From: Candidatus Endomicrobium procryptotermitis
GTDB taxonomy: Bacteria; Elusimicrobiota; Endomicrobiia; Endomicrobiales; Endomicrobiaceae
Length of the DNA: 41,461 bases
Direction: 5' to 3'
Assembly: GCA_031279415.1 (NCBI GenBank)
Contig: JAITIP010000011.1
Span: 1-41,461 of the forward strand
Shown here: positions 25,346 to 37,800 of the stretch, piece by piece
Layout of the letters: every line of letters begins with the position of its first letter
Position numbering within the stretch: the first letter of the stretch is position 1
Translations under genes and position numbers: made by a program
The notes under the pieces: model-generated
The model's database searches: none
What the model was told of the DNA's origin: nothing
Seen by the model: the letters and a program-made list of their open reading frames with translations, nothing else

Positions 25346-25516
25346 ACTTTTTATTCCTATTTTTGTAAAAGGCCGGCCGAGTGTGCATGAATAATGATCA
25401 TGAGTCACAAGATGTGAGCGACTTACCCGAGAGCAAAGAGGATGGTCGTGTCGGGACTGCCAGATGGTATTTTCGTTGTTGTCGGTAAAATTAAATATAT
25501 ACAGCTTGGAGAAAAA

Positions 25517-27148
25517 ATGAAACGCATAGTTATTTTTGTATTTTGTTTATTGTTTATAATAAACGCGGCATATGCTCAAAGTCCACTACCTTCCGAAAAT
25601 CTTCAGCAAAGTATAAAGCAGGAAGAAAGAACAAAGGCACTTGAGGAGCGCGTTCAGGAAGAAAAGAAAAAACTTGAGGAAATAGAGGAAAAGGTCGGGC
25701 AGGACCCAAAAGATGAAAAAATAGTTTTATTAAAAAAACTTATGTTTTCACAAAGCGACGTTTTGCCTCAAAGTTTTTTTGATGCGCTTAAACAAAAATA
25801 CGAAAACACAAAAATGAGCGTAAACGATATATATGCTATAGTCAATGCCATCAACAATGAGTATATGCTCAAAGGATACATTTCTTCGCAGGCTTTTCTT
25901 TCAAAACAAAATATAAATTCAGGCGATCTTTTTATAAGTCTTGTAGAGGGGACGATAGATAAAATAAATTTGAAAGGCAATAAATATACAAACGAAAAAT
26001 ATATAAAAAGGTATATAAATTTTGACAATGCGGACAGTTTAAACACAAACGACACAAACCGCCAGATAATGAATTTTAACGCTGCAAACGACGCAAAAGC
26101 GAGAATAGTTTTAGCTCCTGGTCAAGTTTTTGGCACAAGCGACATAGATATAGTTATAGATGAACCCAAATGGTATCAGATAAACGCTTTTATAGACAAT
26201 GCAGGACAAGATGAAACGGGTATTATAAGGTATGGTCTTTATTCTTCGATAAGAAGTCTTACGGGATATAGAGATATTTTGAATTTAGGCGGAGTTTTGT
26301 CGGAAGGTTCGCACGCAGCTTTTTTATCTTATGAAATTCCGGAGCCTTTGTTTGGTTTTAGAGTGGGAGCGGGCTTTAATTATTCAGACACTCAAATAGT
26401 AAAAGGACAGCTTGAACCGCTTAATGTTAAAGGCGATTATTACGGGGCTTATATTTTTCTAAAACGTCCTTTTTACGTCAGAGAAAAAACCGTAAGCAAT
26501 GTAAGTTTTAACGCGGGGTCTGGGCGCGGCGCAAGTTCTATCACGGGATATACCGCGCAAGACGCAAAAAGCGATTATTTGTCATTGACCGGCGACAATA
26601 TGATAATGACGAGTTTTGGCTACCTTTATAATTCGCTTACATATACGCAAGGGCTGAAAATAATTGAAGGCGAAACGAACTTTGAAAAAATAACATATTA
26701 TGGTGAGTTTTATTCAAGCATCATAAAATATGTGGGAGCTGTTTTAAAACTAAAAGGACAGGCGGCATTTGACATTGTTCCCGCAAGCGAGCAGTTCACA
26801 ATAGGCGGCGACGGCACGGTAAGAGGCTATAACTCAGGCATATATATGTCAAAAAACGGGTTAGCGGCAACGCTTGAAATAAATTACAGTTTTGGTTTTC
26901 TTAAATATAAATTTCTTGATTATTTATCCGCTTTTGTCTTTGGCGATTATGCTTCAGTATTATTGGATAAAGAAGCAGACCCTTTTGCCAAATGGTCGGC
27001 AAATCTTTTTAGCGCAGGAGCAGGAATAAAAATCGGAGCGTTTAAATATGTTGAAGGCAGTTTCATTTGGGCAGTTCCTCTTTCCGAAAGAGACAGAGAG
27101 GAAGTTCACGGTTCAAAGTTTATGTTTATAGTTCAGGGGAGAATATAA
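25517..27148 (+). CDS. TpsB-type outer-membrane transporter (ShlB/FhaC/HecB family)
   Basis: A 543-residue two-partner secretion transporter. The signal peptide is MKRIVIFVFCLLFIINAAYA. A charged helical stretch (about residues 25-65, LEERVQEEKKKLEEIEEK) is followed by POTRA-like sections (ISSQAFLSKQNINSGDLFIS, then VEGTIDKINLKGN) and a C-terminal beta-barrel. The family signature of the inner loop is present as VRGY at residues 435-438 (GGDGTVRGY). Upstream codons back to 25442 are in frame, but TTGGAG at 25506-25511 supports the ATG at 25517. Its cargo is most likely the giant TpsA protein at 28832, although two unrelated genes now lie between them. Confidence 0.9.
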   Translation: MKRIVIFVFCLLFIINAAYAQSPLPSENLQQSIKQEERTKALEERVQEEKKKLEEIEEKVGQDPKDEKIVLLKKLMFSQSDVLPQSFFDALKQKYENTKMSVNDIYAIVNAINNEYMLKGYISSQAFLSKQNINSGDLFISLVEGTIDKINLKGNKYTNEKYIKRYINFDNADSLNTNDTNRQIMNFNAANDAKARIVLAPGQVFGTSDIDIVIDEPKWYQINAFIDNAGQDETGIIRYGLYSSIRSLTGYRDILNLGGVLSEGSHAAFLSYEIPEPLFGFRVGAGFNYSDTQIVKGQLEPLNVKGDYYGAYIFLKRPFYVREKTVSNVSFNAGSGRGASSITGYTAQDAKSDYLSLTGDNMIMTSFGYLYNSLTYTQGLKIIEGETNFEKITYYGEFYSSIIKYVGAVLKLKGQAAFDIVPASEQFTIGGDGTVRGYNSGIYMSKNGLAATLEINYSFGFLKYKFLDYLSAFVFGDYASVLLDKEADPFAKWSANLFSAGAGIKIGAFKYVEGSFIWAVPLSERDREEVHGSKFMFIVQGRI

Positions 27149-27186
27149 ATTTCCTTTTTGCCGAAATATATTAATGAGGTCTTATA

Positions 27187-28425
27187 ATGTATAAAGTCGT
27201 CAGAAATACAAAATACGATTATATAGGGCAATCTTACAGTTCTTCATACCCTAATTTGCATAAATATCCCGCCACAATGCTTCCTCAAATCGGGATAGAT
27301 ATTCTTAAAGAATTTAATATCTCAAAAGGAAGTTTGCTTGACCCTTATTGCGGTTCAGGCTCGTCTTTTTCAAGCGGGTTGGAATGCGGTATAAAAGAAA
27401 TGTATGGTTGTGATATGAATCCTCTTGCCGTCCTATTATCAAAAGTTAAATTTACAAAGATTGAAATAGAAAAACTTTTTGAAACCCGTAAAGCATTTAG
27501 AAATAGCCTATATGACTTCATAAAGAATGAGCAAGGCATTGAAAATTTACAAAGACCTCAAATAACCAATATTGATTTTTGGTTTTCAAAAGAAGTAATA
27601 AAAAATCTTACGGTTATAAAATATTTTATAGATAAAATTAAGGATAAAAATATACGGAATTTTTTCCTATTACCGTTCTCGGAAACCGTTAGAGAATGTT
27701 CTTATACCCGCAATAATGAGTTCAAGTTATTCCGTATTAAGTCGGAAGAATTGTTGAATTTTAATCCTGATGTAATAAGCGTTTATTTTAAGAAGTTTGA
27801 TACGACTTTTGCTTACTACAAAGATTTTTATCTTCCCAAATTAGAAGACAATATATCGGTTGAAATTAACTACTCTCAATTTACTCCTAATGGCAATACC
27901 TTTAATGTTGTGCTTACAAGCCCGCCTTATGGCGACAGCAGAACAACAGTCGCTTACGGTCAATTTTCTGCTCTTTCAAATGAGTGGTTAGGTATAGACT
28001 ATGCTCGTAAAATTGACGCTATGTTAATGGGAGGACATAAGACAAAAGAAAATATCAAAGACAGAATAATTGCAGATTATATTTCTCAAATAGATAGGGT
28101 TGATAATAAAAGAGCATTAGAAGTATCCGCTTTTTATAATGATTTGGGCGCTTCCATAATAAAAGTTGCAGGTAATGTAAAAAAAGGCGGCAAAGCAATC
28201 TATGTGGTAGGAAATAGAACCGTTAAAAATATTAAATTACCGACAGACCAATTTATTGCAGAGAAATTTGAAGAAAATGGTTTTAAGCATTTAATAACTT
28301 ATGAGCGAGCATTAAGCAATAAATCAATGCCAAGAAAAAACTCCCCGATAAACGAAAAAGGAAAAACAGTTAATACTATGCTGTCGGAATACATAGTAAT
28401 TTGCGAGAAAATTGCAAGGGTTTAA
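27187..28425 (+). CDS. Site-specific DNA methyltransferase (TSPPY type)
   Basis: A 412-residue amino-methyltransferase. The SAM site is at residues 52-58 (DPYCGSGSSF) with YGCDMNPLA after it, and the catalytic motif is TSPPY at 244-248, followed by GDSRTTVAYGQFS. SPPY-type motifs are usual for N4-cytosine enzymes, so that modification is likely but not certain. GAGG at 27175-27178 precedes the ATG. No restriction endonuclease gene is visible beside it. The following gene is a truncated CD-NTase, so this looks like the surviving part of a defence or modification module inserted between tpsB and tpsA. Confidence 0.85.
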   Translation: MYKVVRNTKYDYIGQSYSSSYPNLHKYPATMLPQIGIDILKEFNISKGSLLDPYCGSGSSFSSGLECGIKEMYGCDMNPLAVLLSKVKFTKIEIEKLFETRKAFRNSLYDFIKNEQGIENLQRPQITNIDFWFSKEVIKNLTVIKYFIDKIKDKNIRNFFLLPFSETVRECSYTRNNEFKLFRIKSEELLNFNPDVISVYFKKFDTTFAYYKDFYLPKLEDNISVEINYSQFTPNGNTFNVVLTSPPYGDSRTTVAYGQFSALSNEWLGIDYARKIDAMLMGGHKTKENIKDRIIADYISQIDRVDNKRALEVSAFYNDLGASIIKVAGNVKKGGKAIYVVGNRTVKNIKLPTDQFIAEKFEENGFKHLITYERALSNKSMPRKNSPINEKGKTVNTMLSEYIVICEKIARV

Positions 28426-28436
28426 AAAGGAAATTT

Positions 28437-28637
28437 ATGTCGAAATATTCAGAAGAAACTTTAAGCAGCTATTGTTCTGCGGTTAGTGATGCGGAAGAGA
28501 CAAGAATAGAAAATGCAAAATCTATGATAAAGTCTGCTATAAACGATAGCGCTGAACTTCAAGGACTTGACTATGAAATTTTTATACAAGGCTCTTATGC
28601 AAACAATACAAATATTAAAGCAGATGGGCGCCTCTAA
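28437..28637 (+). pseudogene. Truncated CD-NTase-like nucleotidyltransferase
   Basis: A 66-residue remnant starting with ATG after an AAGGAAA ribosome site, 11 bases behind the methyltransferase. It contains the N-terminal helix (MSKYSEETLSSYCSAVSDAE) and the glycine-serine motif in EIFIQGSYANNTNIKAD, typical of cGAS/DncV-like or SMODS nucleotidyltransferases. These normally continue with a D-x-D metal site. Here homology stops at codon 28623-28625, where unrelated sequence (GRL and a stop) leads into repeat copy 3. The fragment cannot be catalytic. A longer frame begins at 28401, but its start overlaps the methyltransferase and has no ribosome site. Confidence 0.72.
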
Positions 28638-28649
28638 AAACCCTTAAAA

Positions 28650-28722
28650 ATTCCCCTTTTTATAAAAGGGGTGGCAGAGAGCGCAGCTCTCTGACGGGGT
28701 ATTTTATTTGCGGTTGCCGTTT
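28650..28722 (+). repeat. Dispersed hairpin repeat, copy 3
   Basis: A perfect CCCCTTTT/AAAAGGGG hairpin (28653-28671) comes first, followed by a second small stem (AGAGAG/CTCTCT near 28676-28692), a GACGGGGTATTT section and TTTGCGGTTGCCGTT. It sits directly behind the point where the CD-NTase gene is cut off. Confidence 0.65.
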
Positions 28723-28831
28723 GGAAGAAAGTGTTTTAGAATTTTAAGGAATTTAGATTTGATTATTATCGTAAAAAAATTGTTATTAAAAATTATTAAA
28801 AAAATCAAAAAATATATTAGGGAGATTTAAA

Positions 28832-31800
28832 ATGAAGAAAAAAATTGTTTCTTTGATTACGGCGGTTTTGTTTGCGGTTTCGCAAAGCGGGTTTGCTCAG
28901 ATGATTGTTATTGACGGCAAAACAGACACTTTGCTTGAAACTAACGGAAATGTTACGGATATTAAAACCAATACTGTTTCAGGAAATACGGGTTTTAATT
29001 CTTTCAAGCAATTTGACGTGTATTTAGATAATACCGTCAATTTGCATTTACAAAACGGCATTAATAATCTTGTCAATCTTGTCCGCGGCAAAGCCACAAG
29101 CATTGACGGCGTATTAAACGCTTTTAAAGACGGCAAAATAGGCGGGAACGTTTTTTTCTTAAACCCTAACGGAATAATGATAGGTCAAAGCGGAGTGGTA
29201 AACGTAGGAGCGTTAATGCTTGCAACGCCTACGAAAGAATTTATGGATTCAATAATAAACGAAGATAAAAGCGTTTCGTCTTTGATAACAAAAGCTATTT
29301 TAGCAGGGGATATGCCCGTCAACCCAAGCGGAACAATATCTATTAAAGGAAAGATTAACGCTCAAAATGGGGCAGGCATTAAAGCGGGAAACGCCGAAAT
29401 TGCACATAGCGGGGAAATAAACAGCGTAAAGCCGTCGGATATAGCAAATTTGTCAGGCATAGAAGAGACGGAAATATATATAAAAGACGGGCAGATAATA
29501 ATAGACTCAAAAAGCAATTTTATAAACGAAGGGAAAATTGACGCGCAAGGCTCAGACATATCAATTACCGCGGCAAACGATATTGAACTTAAAAACGGTT
29601 CCGTCATATCTTCAAACGGGACAAGACAAGAAAACGGCGGAAATATTTTTATCTGGGCAGACAACGACGCATATTTAAGGAACGGGGCTTTAGTTTCTGC
29701 TACAGCCGAGTACGGCGGCGGCGGTTTTATAGAATTTAGCGCAAAAAATAATGTTTTCCTTGAAGGCTGGGGTTTAGCGGCATATTCTCTTTACGGTAAA
29801 GGCGGAACAGTTTTAATAGACCCAAACGATTTGACGATTTTAGCTTCTACAGATACATTAGGCGCAAATTATTATTTTACGGCTTACGATACAATTACAG
29901 TAAGCAGCGGAGTAAATATTACTACTTCAAAAACAGGAGCAGATTCGGGGAATATTTTATTTTCCGCTGAAAATATAGATATAGAAAATGACGTAGTTCT
30001 GGACGTTTCGGCGAAAGGGACAAATAATGCGGGCAATATCAATATACATGCGGACAAAGACCTTAATATAGGCGACAAATCCGTTATTAACGCTTCCGCC
30101 GTCAATGGAAATGGCGGAAACATAAGTTTGCAGGGCGAAGACATAGTTATAGGCGAAAACGTATCTATTGATTCTTCGGGCGCAACAAGCGGCGACGTAC
30201 TGATAGAAGCTCTTGCAAGTTCTCAAACTCCTTGGTTTAAAACGGCGGAGGCTTCCATAGAAATAGGTGACGGAACTTCAATTAAAGGAAAAGATATAAC
30301 CATACATGCAAAAGCCGATTCAGCTTTGGATTTTCAAAGCAAGCCCAACGCTGTTGAAGACACTTGGGAGACTGAAGATTCTCCATCGGATGTTATGGAT
30401 GCCGTTTCAGACAATTGGGGCGACGTAATTAAAGATTTGGCTTTAAATGTCAGCGAAGTTGTCGTTGACGCCATAGACAATTTCGGACTTGTAGGAATGG
30501 GCGCAAAGCACGATTTGAGCGCTTCCGTCAAAATAGGAGAAAACGTAAATATTGCCGCTTCAAATAATTTGGATATTAAGTCTGAAGTTGACTCTCAGTT
30601 AAAACTTACTGTTCCTTTTACCAATTTAGCCGTAGCGGTGGGCATAGCAAATACGAATTCTCTGGTTGAAATATCGCAAAACGCTGTTTTGACGGCAGGA
30701 AATAATCTTAATATTAAAGCCTATACAAATACTCTTTTAGATGTAAACGCTAAGGCAATAAGCAATGCGTCCGTAGGTTTTGCAGGTATGGACGGAGCTT
30801 TTGCCTTAGGAATAATGAAAGGAAATAATAAAGTAAAAATAAATGAAAACGCACAGCTTACTTCAGGCGCGGATATGGAAATAGAGGCTCTTACGGATAA
30901 AGATATAAAAGTCGACTCTTCGGCGTCGGCTTTTGACGATGGAAATCTTGCTTTTTCAGGCGCGGTTTCTTTAAGCGAAATAAACAATGAAACAGACGTC
31001 AACGCAAAATTGTCCGCAGGAAAGGACGCTTCAATATCTTCAATAATAAACAGCGCAAATAATCGTTCAACTTCAAGCGCGGGCACAGGCGACAACAAGG
31101 TTACATATTATGTCAACAAAGCCGCTAATTTTGCCGCGCAAAAAAGCGGTATTGCAAAACTTTTTGGAAAAGGCGGAGACAAATTTCAGCAAAAATCGCA
31201 TTCAAGTTTTGGCGCGGCGGGTTCTGTAGCTTATAGCGAACATACAAATAACGCTATCGCTAAAGTAGGCTCGTCTGCCGATATAACCGCGGGCGCAGAT
31301 GCTGATTTAACGGGAAATTTTACTCTCAAGGCTCAAATTACCGAAAACAGAATAAGACATGCTTCAAACGCTTCCGTTAGTTCTATAAATAAAGGAGAAA
31401 GCGGATACACCAAAGAAAACGGCGGCGCGGCGGCAGTTGCCATATCCGAATACAATAATAACGTTTCAGCTTACATAGACGACAATGCGCAAGTTGATTC
31501 AGACGGCGATATATCTGTGTCAAGCAACTTTTTGCTGCCCTATGAAATAACATGGCATAAAATTGAAGGACTTTCCGATATTACTCAAAAACTTAACGGG
31601 AACCTGGGCTTGCAAAACGGTTTTGTCAATACTTGGGCAAATTCTACAGTTTCAACAAATCAGGAAAATTCTGATGAACAAGGCAATTTCGGGTTTGCCG
31701 CTTCTTTTAATATGACGGCTTTCAATTCAACCTCAAAAGCCTATATAGGCAAAAACGCCAAGATAAATCAAAGAACGACATTGCCGGGCGACGTATCGGT

Positions 31801-34800
31801 GAATGCCTATTCTCTTCTTCAAACTGTAAACGTCGCGGGAAATATAGGCGCTTCAAGCGCTAAAGCCGGAGTGGGCGCGGGTATGGTTTGGGTAAATTAC
31901 GACAATAAAACGGAAAGCTATATAGATGACGGCGCGCAGATAAAAGCGTCTTTGTTAAACGTTGAAGCGCAAACAGAAAAAAGAGATATTACCATAGCCA
32001 TATCGGGAAATAAAAAAGCCGAAAGTTTTGGCTTTAACGGCGTGTTTAACTGGATTGAAAATGTTAATGTCACGCTTGCCCATATAAGCGGAAGTTCAAA
32101 ATTGGATTTGATAAATAGCGGCGTGCTAAACCTTTCAGCTTTAGACGATACTCAAATATACAATATATCGGGCGGTATTTTAAAAGTATCCGGCGGTAAA
32201 AACGTAGGCGTAGGTGCCGCTGCGGCTTTGATTGATTCTGAGCGCGAGGTAAAAGCGTATATAGGCGAGGATGAAGAGGAAGAAACTTCCACCCCAACTG
32301 AAACGAATATAGAGGCGGGAGATATAAACGTTAAAGCGTCCACGCAAGGCGATATTTATGCTTTTTCAGTTGCTGCGTCAGTTCAAGCGGGACAGTCGGC
32401 AAAAGAAGCTCAATCGCAAGAAGATTTAGCGGCTGAAAATGGGCAAGACGCTAAAGGCGGCGGGGGCGGTTTCGGTCTTGGAATTTCCGGAGACGTAAGC
32501 ATAACTAATTCAAAAGCAGACACAAAGGCTTTTATAAACGGCGCAAATATAAAAAGCGGCGATATTGAAATTAACGCAAAAGATGAAACTAATATTACTA
32601 CGGCTTCAGGTTCTGCGGCTATAATGTTTTCGTCAGAAAGCCAAACTTCAGTGGGAATTGCCGGTTCGGCAAGCGTCAATACTATTAGCAATAATATAGA
32701 GGCGTTTGTAAAAAAAGCGACAATAAACGCTTCAAAACTTAATTTGAGCGCTAAAAACGACTCTTATATTTTATCTGTTTCAGCTTCAGGGTCTGCCGCG
32801 CCTATGTCAAAGAACGGAATTTCTGTAGCGGGAGCGGTATCTATCAACGAAATTGAAAATAATACTGCGGCTTATTCCGATAATTCAACCGTTGTATTAA
32901 GTTCTCCCGCAGCTTCAAATATTATGTCTGTAAGCGCAAAAGATGCAAGCGAAATTCTTGCTATTGCCGGGGGAATAAGCAGTGCAAAAACTGTGGGAAT
33001 AGGAGCGGCGGTAGGCGTCAACAATATAAATAACAGCGTAAAATCTTATATTAACGGCGGGCAAATAACAGCTTATGGGCTTTCTTTAAACGCGATAAAC
33101 GATTCTGCTCTTACGGCAATATCAGGAGCTATAGGTGCAGCTCTTAAAAACATGGCTATTGCGGCAAGCGTTACAGTGGCAAGCATAGATAATGATACCG
33201 AAAGTTATATAAAAGGCGCGCAGGTTGATATTTCAACGGGTTCGGTATCTGTCAGCGCTGAAAATAAAGCCAAAATGTTAAATATAGCGGGCGGAGTGGG
33301 CGCGGGCAAAGAAGGCGGAGTGGGAATAGCCAGCGCGATAAGCGGAATTGGCAGCGATACAAAAGCTTATATTGAAAATTCAACAATAACAAGCAAAGAC
33401 AGCAATATTTCAGTTTCTGCGGTTTCGCAAACTGAAACGGAAACAGCCGCAGCCGCAGGCGGGGTAGGCGGGACAGCGGGAGTAGCAGGCAGCGTAGCCG
33501 TCAACAATATAAAAACCAATACCGATGTTTCAGTTAAAAATTCAACTTTAGACGCTAAAGGTTCAATAAAAGCAAGCGCATTGTCTGAAAACGTCATTAA
33601 TTTTTACGGAGGAATGATAGCCGCCGCAGGAACGGCGGGCATAGGCGGAACGGTTGCGGTAAATTCCGTTTCCGATAACGCTTATGTAAATGTTGAAGAC
33701 TCTGCTATTAAAACTCTGGGCGCTTTATCGCTAAAAGATTTTGACGGCGCAGATAAAAGCGGTTTCTTGGCGCAGTCTAAAGTGGATGACGATATTAATG
33801 TCTATAGCGTAAATATCGGAGCAGCGGGAAATGTGGGCGTCGCCGCAGACGTAAGTGTCAGCAATATTAATAACAATGCTCAAACTTTGGTAAAAAATAC
33901 CAATATCAATAAAGCGGTTGACGCTTGGCAGTCAAACGCTTTGCAGAACGCCAATATTACGGCGGCAAATTATACCGACATTGACGTTTACGGCGGAAGT
34001 TTGGGCATAGGCGGGACAATCGGGGCAGGGGCTGTTTCTGACACTACTTTAATAAATAACACTGCAAAAGCTATAGTAAAAGATTCGGACATAAGAGTGA
34101 AAGGAGATTTAAATATAATCACAGACAGCCTTGAACGCTATAATGCTATTGTTCTTAGCGGCGCAGGAGCTGGAAGTGCTGTAGGCATTGCGGGAAATGC
34201 AGTTGTTTTAGATATAAAAAACGATAATCAGGCTTTGCTTGAAAACAGCGCAATTAGCATCAACGGCGATGTTTCCATAAAAGCAAATGATAACGTAGAA
34301 CTCGGCAAAAATAACGACGGACCAAACGCCATAGCCGTAGGCGCGGGCGCGCTTGCTCTTCAAGGAGCGGGTATTGCTGGAGCGATTTTTGTCGCAAACG
34401 TTAAAAACGCTACGAAATCAATAGTAAGAGATTCAGATATATCTGCGGGGTCAATAGACGTTTTGGCAAATTCCGTGCAGCAGGTAAATTCATATATCCC
34501 TACTATTGCCGCAGCGGGAATAGGCGCGGGAATTTCTGCAAGCATAGGCGTAGTAACTTTAGATTCCGATACGCAGGCTTTAGTTGAAGAAACAAGCGGG
34601 CACCAGACAAAGCTTTCATCCGACGCATATAAAGAGATAACAATAAAAGCAAGTTCTGATTCTTCAATAAAAAATCTCGGGGCAACGCTTGGCGCAGGAG
34701 TGGTAGGCGCAGGCATAGGCGCTTCAGTTTTAATTTCAAAAATCAACGGACAAACTTCCGCGCAGGTAGGCTCGGGCGTGGAAATTTCAGCATCAATAAT

Positions 34801-37800
34801 AGGCGGCAAAGTGAGCGTTATTGCGGATAATAAACGCGCAATAGACGATATAACGGCGGCTATGGGAGCCGGAGCCGTAGGATTAAGCGGCTCGGTGTCT
34901 GTTGCTACTATAGGAGGAAATTTAAGCAGCGACGATTTGCATTCGGCTTTTGACGCAAAATCCATACTTGACAAACATCTTTCTGAAAATGGAAACATAG
35001 ACGGGCAAATGTTAGGACAAGACAGAGCAGACATTCTCAACGGAACAGACGCTCAAAATATGGAAAAGTTCACGACAGACGTCAATGAAGCTTTTAATAC
35101 GTACATATCGCAGGACAAAAGCACAATAGCAAGCATAGGCGCAAACGCAAAAATAACTTCAAGCATTCTTGACATAAACGCAAAAGATTTTCTCTCAATA
35201 AATCAAAAATCCGGGTCAGGAGCTGTCGGAATAAATGCAATGGGCGCTTCAGTAGCGGTTGCAAACGCCAATTCTTCAACAAAAGCTTTAATAGGAAATA
35301 ATACTGTAATAGAACTATATTATTCTAATCTGACGTTAAAATCCGAGTCTGAAGTTCAAGGAGACAGTTTGTCCACGATGGCTGCGGCGGCTTTTGGCGG
35401 CGCATTGGGTGGAGCAATATCTATTTTTAACGCAAATAATCATACGGAAAGTTATATAGGCGACAGCGTCAAGCTGACAAAAGTTTCTAAGTTAGATATT
35501 ATTTCTAAAACAAAATCAAATATTCATGCGCAGACGGTGGGCGTTTCGGCAAGTCTTGGCGGCGTTGGGGCGGGCGCTTCAATAGCGAATATAAATAAAA
35601 GCGGCGATACGATAGCTTCTACTAAAGATAATGTTAATATTATCAGCGGAGGAACGGTTAATATATTGGCTGAAACCGACCATACCCTCTTTAGCGAAGC
35701 CGAGTCTGGGGCAGGCGGAATAGTTTCAGGTTCGGGAAGCGATGCAGACGTCAATGTCAGCGGAAAACTCTGGGCTTTAACCGGAGCAAACAATGTGTTA
35801 TCCGCCAGCTTAAACGTCGCTACAAAAGGCAATCTCTCTGCAAAATCTAAAACTTACGGCGTCAACGTAGGCGGTTTATCCATAGGAGTGTCTTTGGCAA
35901 ATATTCTATTTGAGTTAGATAATAAAGCTGAAATAGGGCTAAACAATAATATAGACGGCTATAGTATAACGGTTGCTGCGGTTCAAAACAAAGCCGACAC
36001 GGAAATATCGGCAACTTCGGCGGCGGGCGCGCTTTTAAGCGGAAACGGCGCAGAGTCGGAATCCGAAGTTAAGGGAACGGTCAGCGCGAATATTTCTAAA
36101 GATTCAAAATTGCAAGGAAACAGCATATCGGTTCAATCTGCCATATATTCTAAACAAGACATTAAGGCAGACGCCTATACGGCGGGCGCAATAGGCGTGG
36201 GCGTAAATTTGGCAAAAGTCAAAGCGGATGCAAAATCTTCTGTCAATATAGACGAGGGCGTAAACGTTAACGCTTCAAATATTTTTCTGGCAAAAGCCGT
36301 AAACAACAGCCAGACTTACGCTCAGTCGTTTTCAGGAAGTTACGGAGCTTTAGTCGGCGGCGGCGCCGCAGTTAATAATATTAACAATTCGTCGTCTTAT
36401 GTCGGTATAGGAAAAACGGACAAGGCATTGAATTTAAAAGCTTCAAAAATTGAGCTTATATCCCAAAACAATGCAAGCCAAGACAGCAAAACCGACGCTG
36501 TTAATGCAAGTATTGTCGGAGCGACGTCTTTAAACGACGATAACGACGCAAATATAAATTCTAAAATTGAAATATCGGGCAATTCAAATCTTACCGCAAA
36601 CGATTTAAAATTAAGCGCGTCAAACAGCTATGACAAATCAAAGTATGATAAAAATCTTCAATCCACCTCAGGCGGCGTCGTTCAAGTCAACGTCTCGCAA
36701 AGCATTACCGATATAAACGCAAAAGCCGACATAGTCATAAATAACGGAGCCGCGCTTAATACCGTTAAAAAATCCGATGGAACAAGTTCTTTTGTATCCG
36801 AAGCGTTTAACTATATTAAGGCAAAAGACAAGCTCGTTCTTACAAGCGGCGGGCTTGCGATGGTTCCGGTGCTTACAAGCAATATTACAAATAACAGCGA
36901 TGCAAATATTAAAGTTTATGACGCCGATATCAATACTGCGGGCGACGCGATATTTAACGTTAAATCCGACGCGGATATAAATTCTGCGGTTCAAATAAGC
37001 GTCTATGGAGGAAGTGCCATAGCAAACGGACAAAGCAAGGCTTTAAGCAATATTAAAAACAATATTGATTTTTATAACGGAGCAGTAGTGTATGCCAAAG
37101 GCGATATAAAATTAGGTTTAACGCAGCCTTATGGAGGAATAAGGTCAAATTTTAAAAATAGCGCCATTACCGATATTTACAATAAAACAGGCATACCTAT
37201 AGAGGGAGGGTCTGAGGCGCATGGCGGAGTTTTTATTGACAATAAAGTTAATGTCAACAGCGGGTCGGTTTTACGTTCGGCGGGCGCGATAGAAATAAAC
37301 GCTTCTTATGCAATATCTGAGTCTCAAGGGCTTTTAAATATTTATACGGCAAGCGACAGCGTAACTCTTGCGACAAAAGAAGGGGCGACTTCGGCAGATA
37401 TTGAAGAAAACTCTGAGGTGGCTATAAACGGTTCTTTGCTTTCGGGAGTGAACAATATATTTAATGCAAATATTAGCGGGGCTAACGGCTCCTATACTGT
37501 TTCGGGCATTGGACTAGAAGACGTCAGTCGGAGCATAACCGATGAAAATCTTGTAACTAACATTATAGAGGAAATTGAAAAATACGAGGAACTTGCAGCC
37601 ATTTATAGCAAGGACGCTGTTTTAAAAGGAGCTTATGAAGCTGAAGTGGTGCGATTAAAATCCGAACTTGAGGCATTAGGGCTTGTTGACGAAAACGGAC
37701 TTGTAAAAGTCGTAAACGATGTGAAATATATTACTTTTGATAATATTGCGGCTAACAGAGGCGAAATAAAGATTACCGCCGACGTTTTAAAAGGGAACGG

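Noticed and set aside
34360..35040. A 226-residue minus-strand frame opposite tpsA, and many similar ones from 28897 to 41400
   Set aside because: They are mirror frames of the Gly/Ala/Ser-rich tpsA codons. They have low-complexity composition, no ribosome sites and no family motifs.
30601..36440. Regular spacing suggestive of a CRISPR or tandem DNA repeat
   Set aside because: The repetition is in the protein pattern only. The DNA units diverge and are continuously coding.
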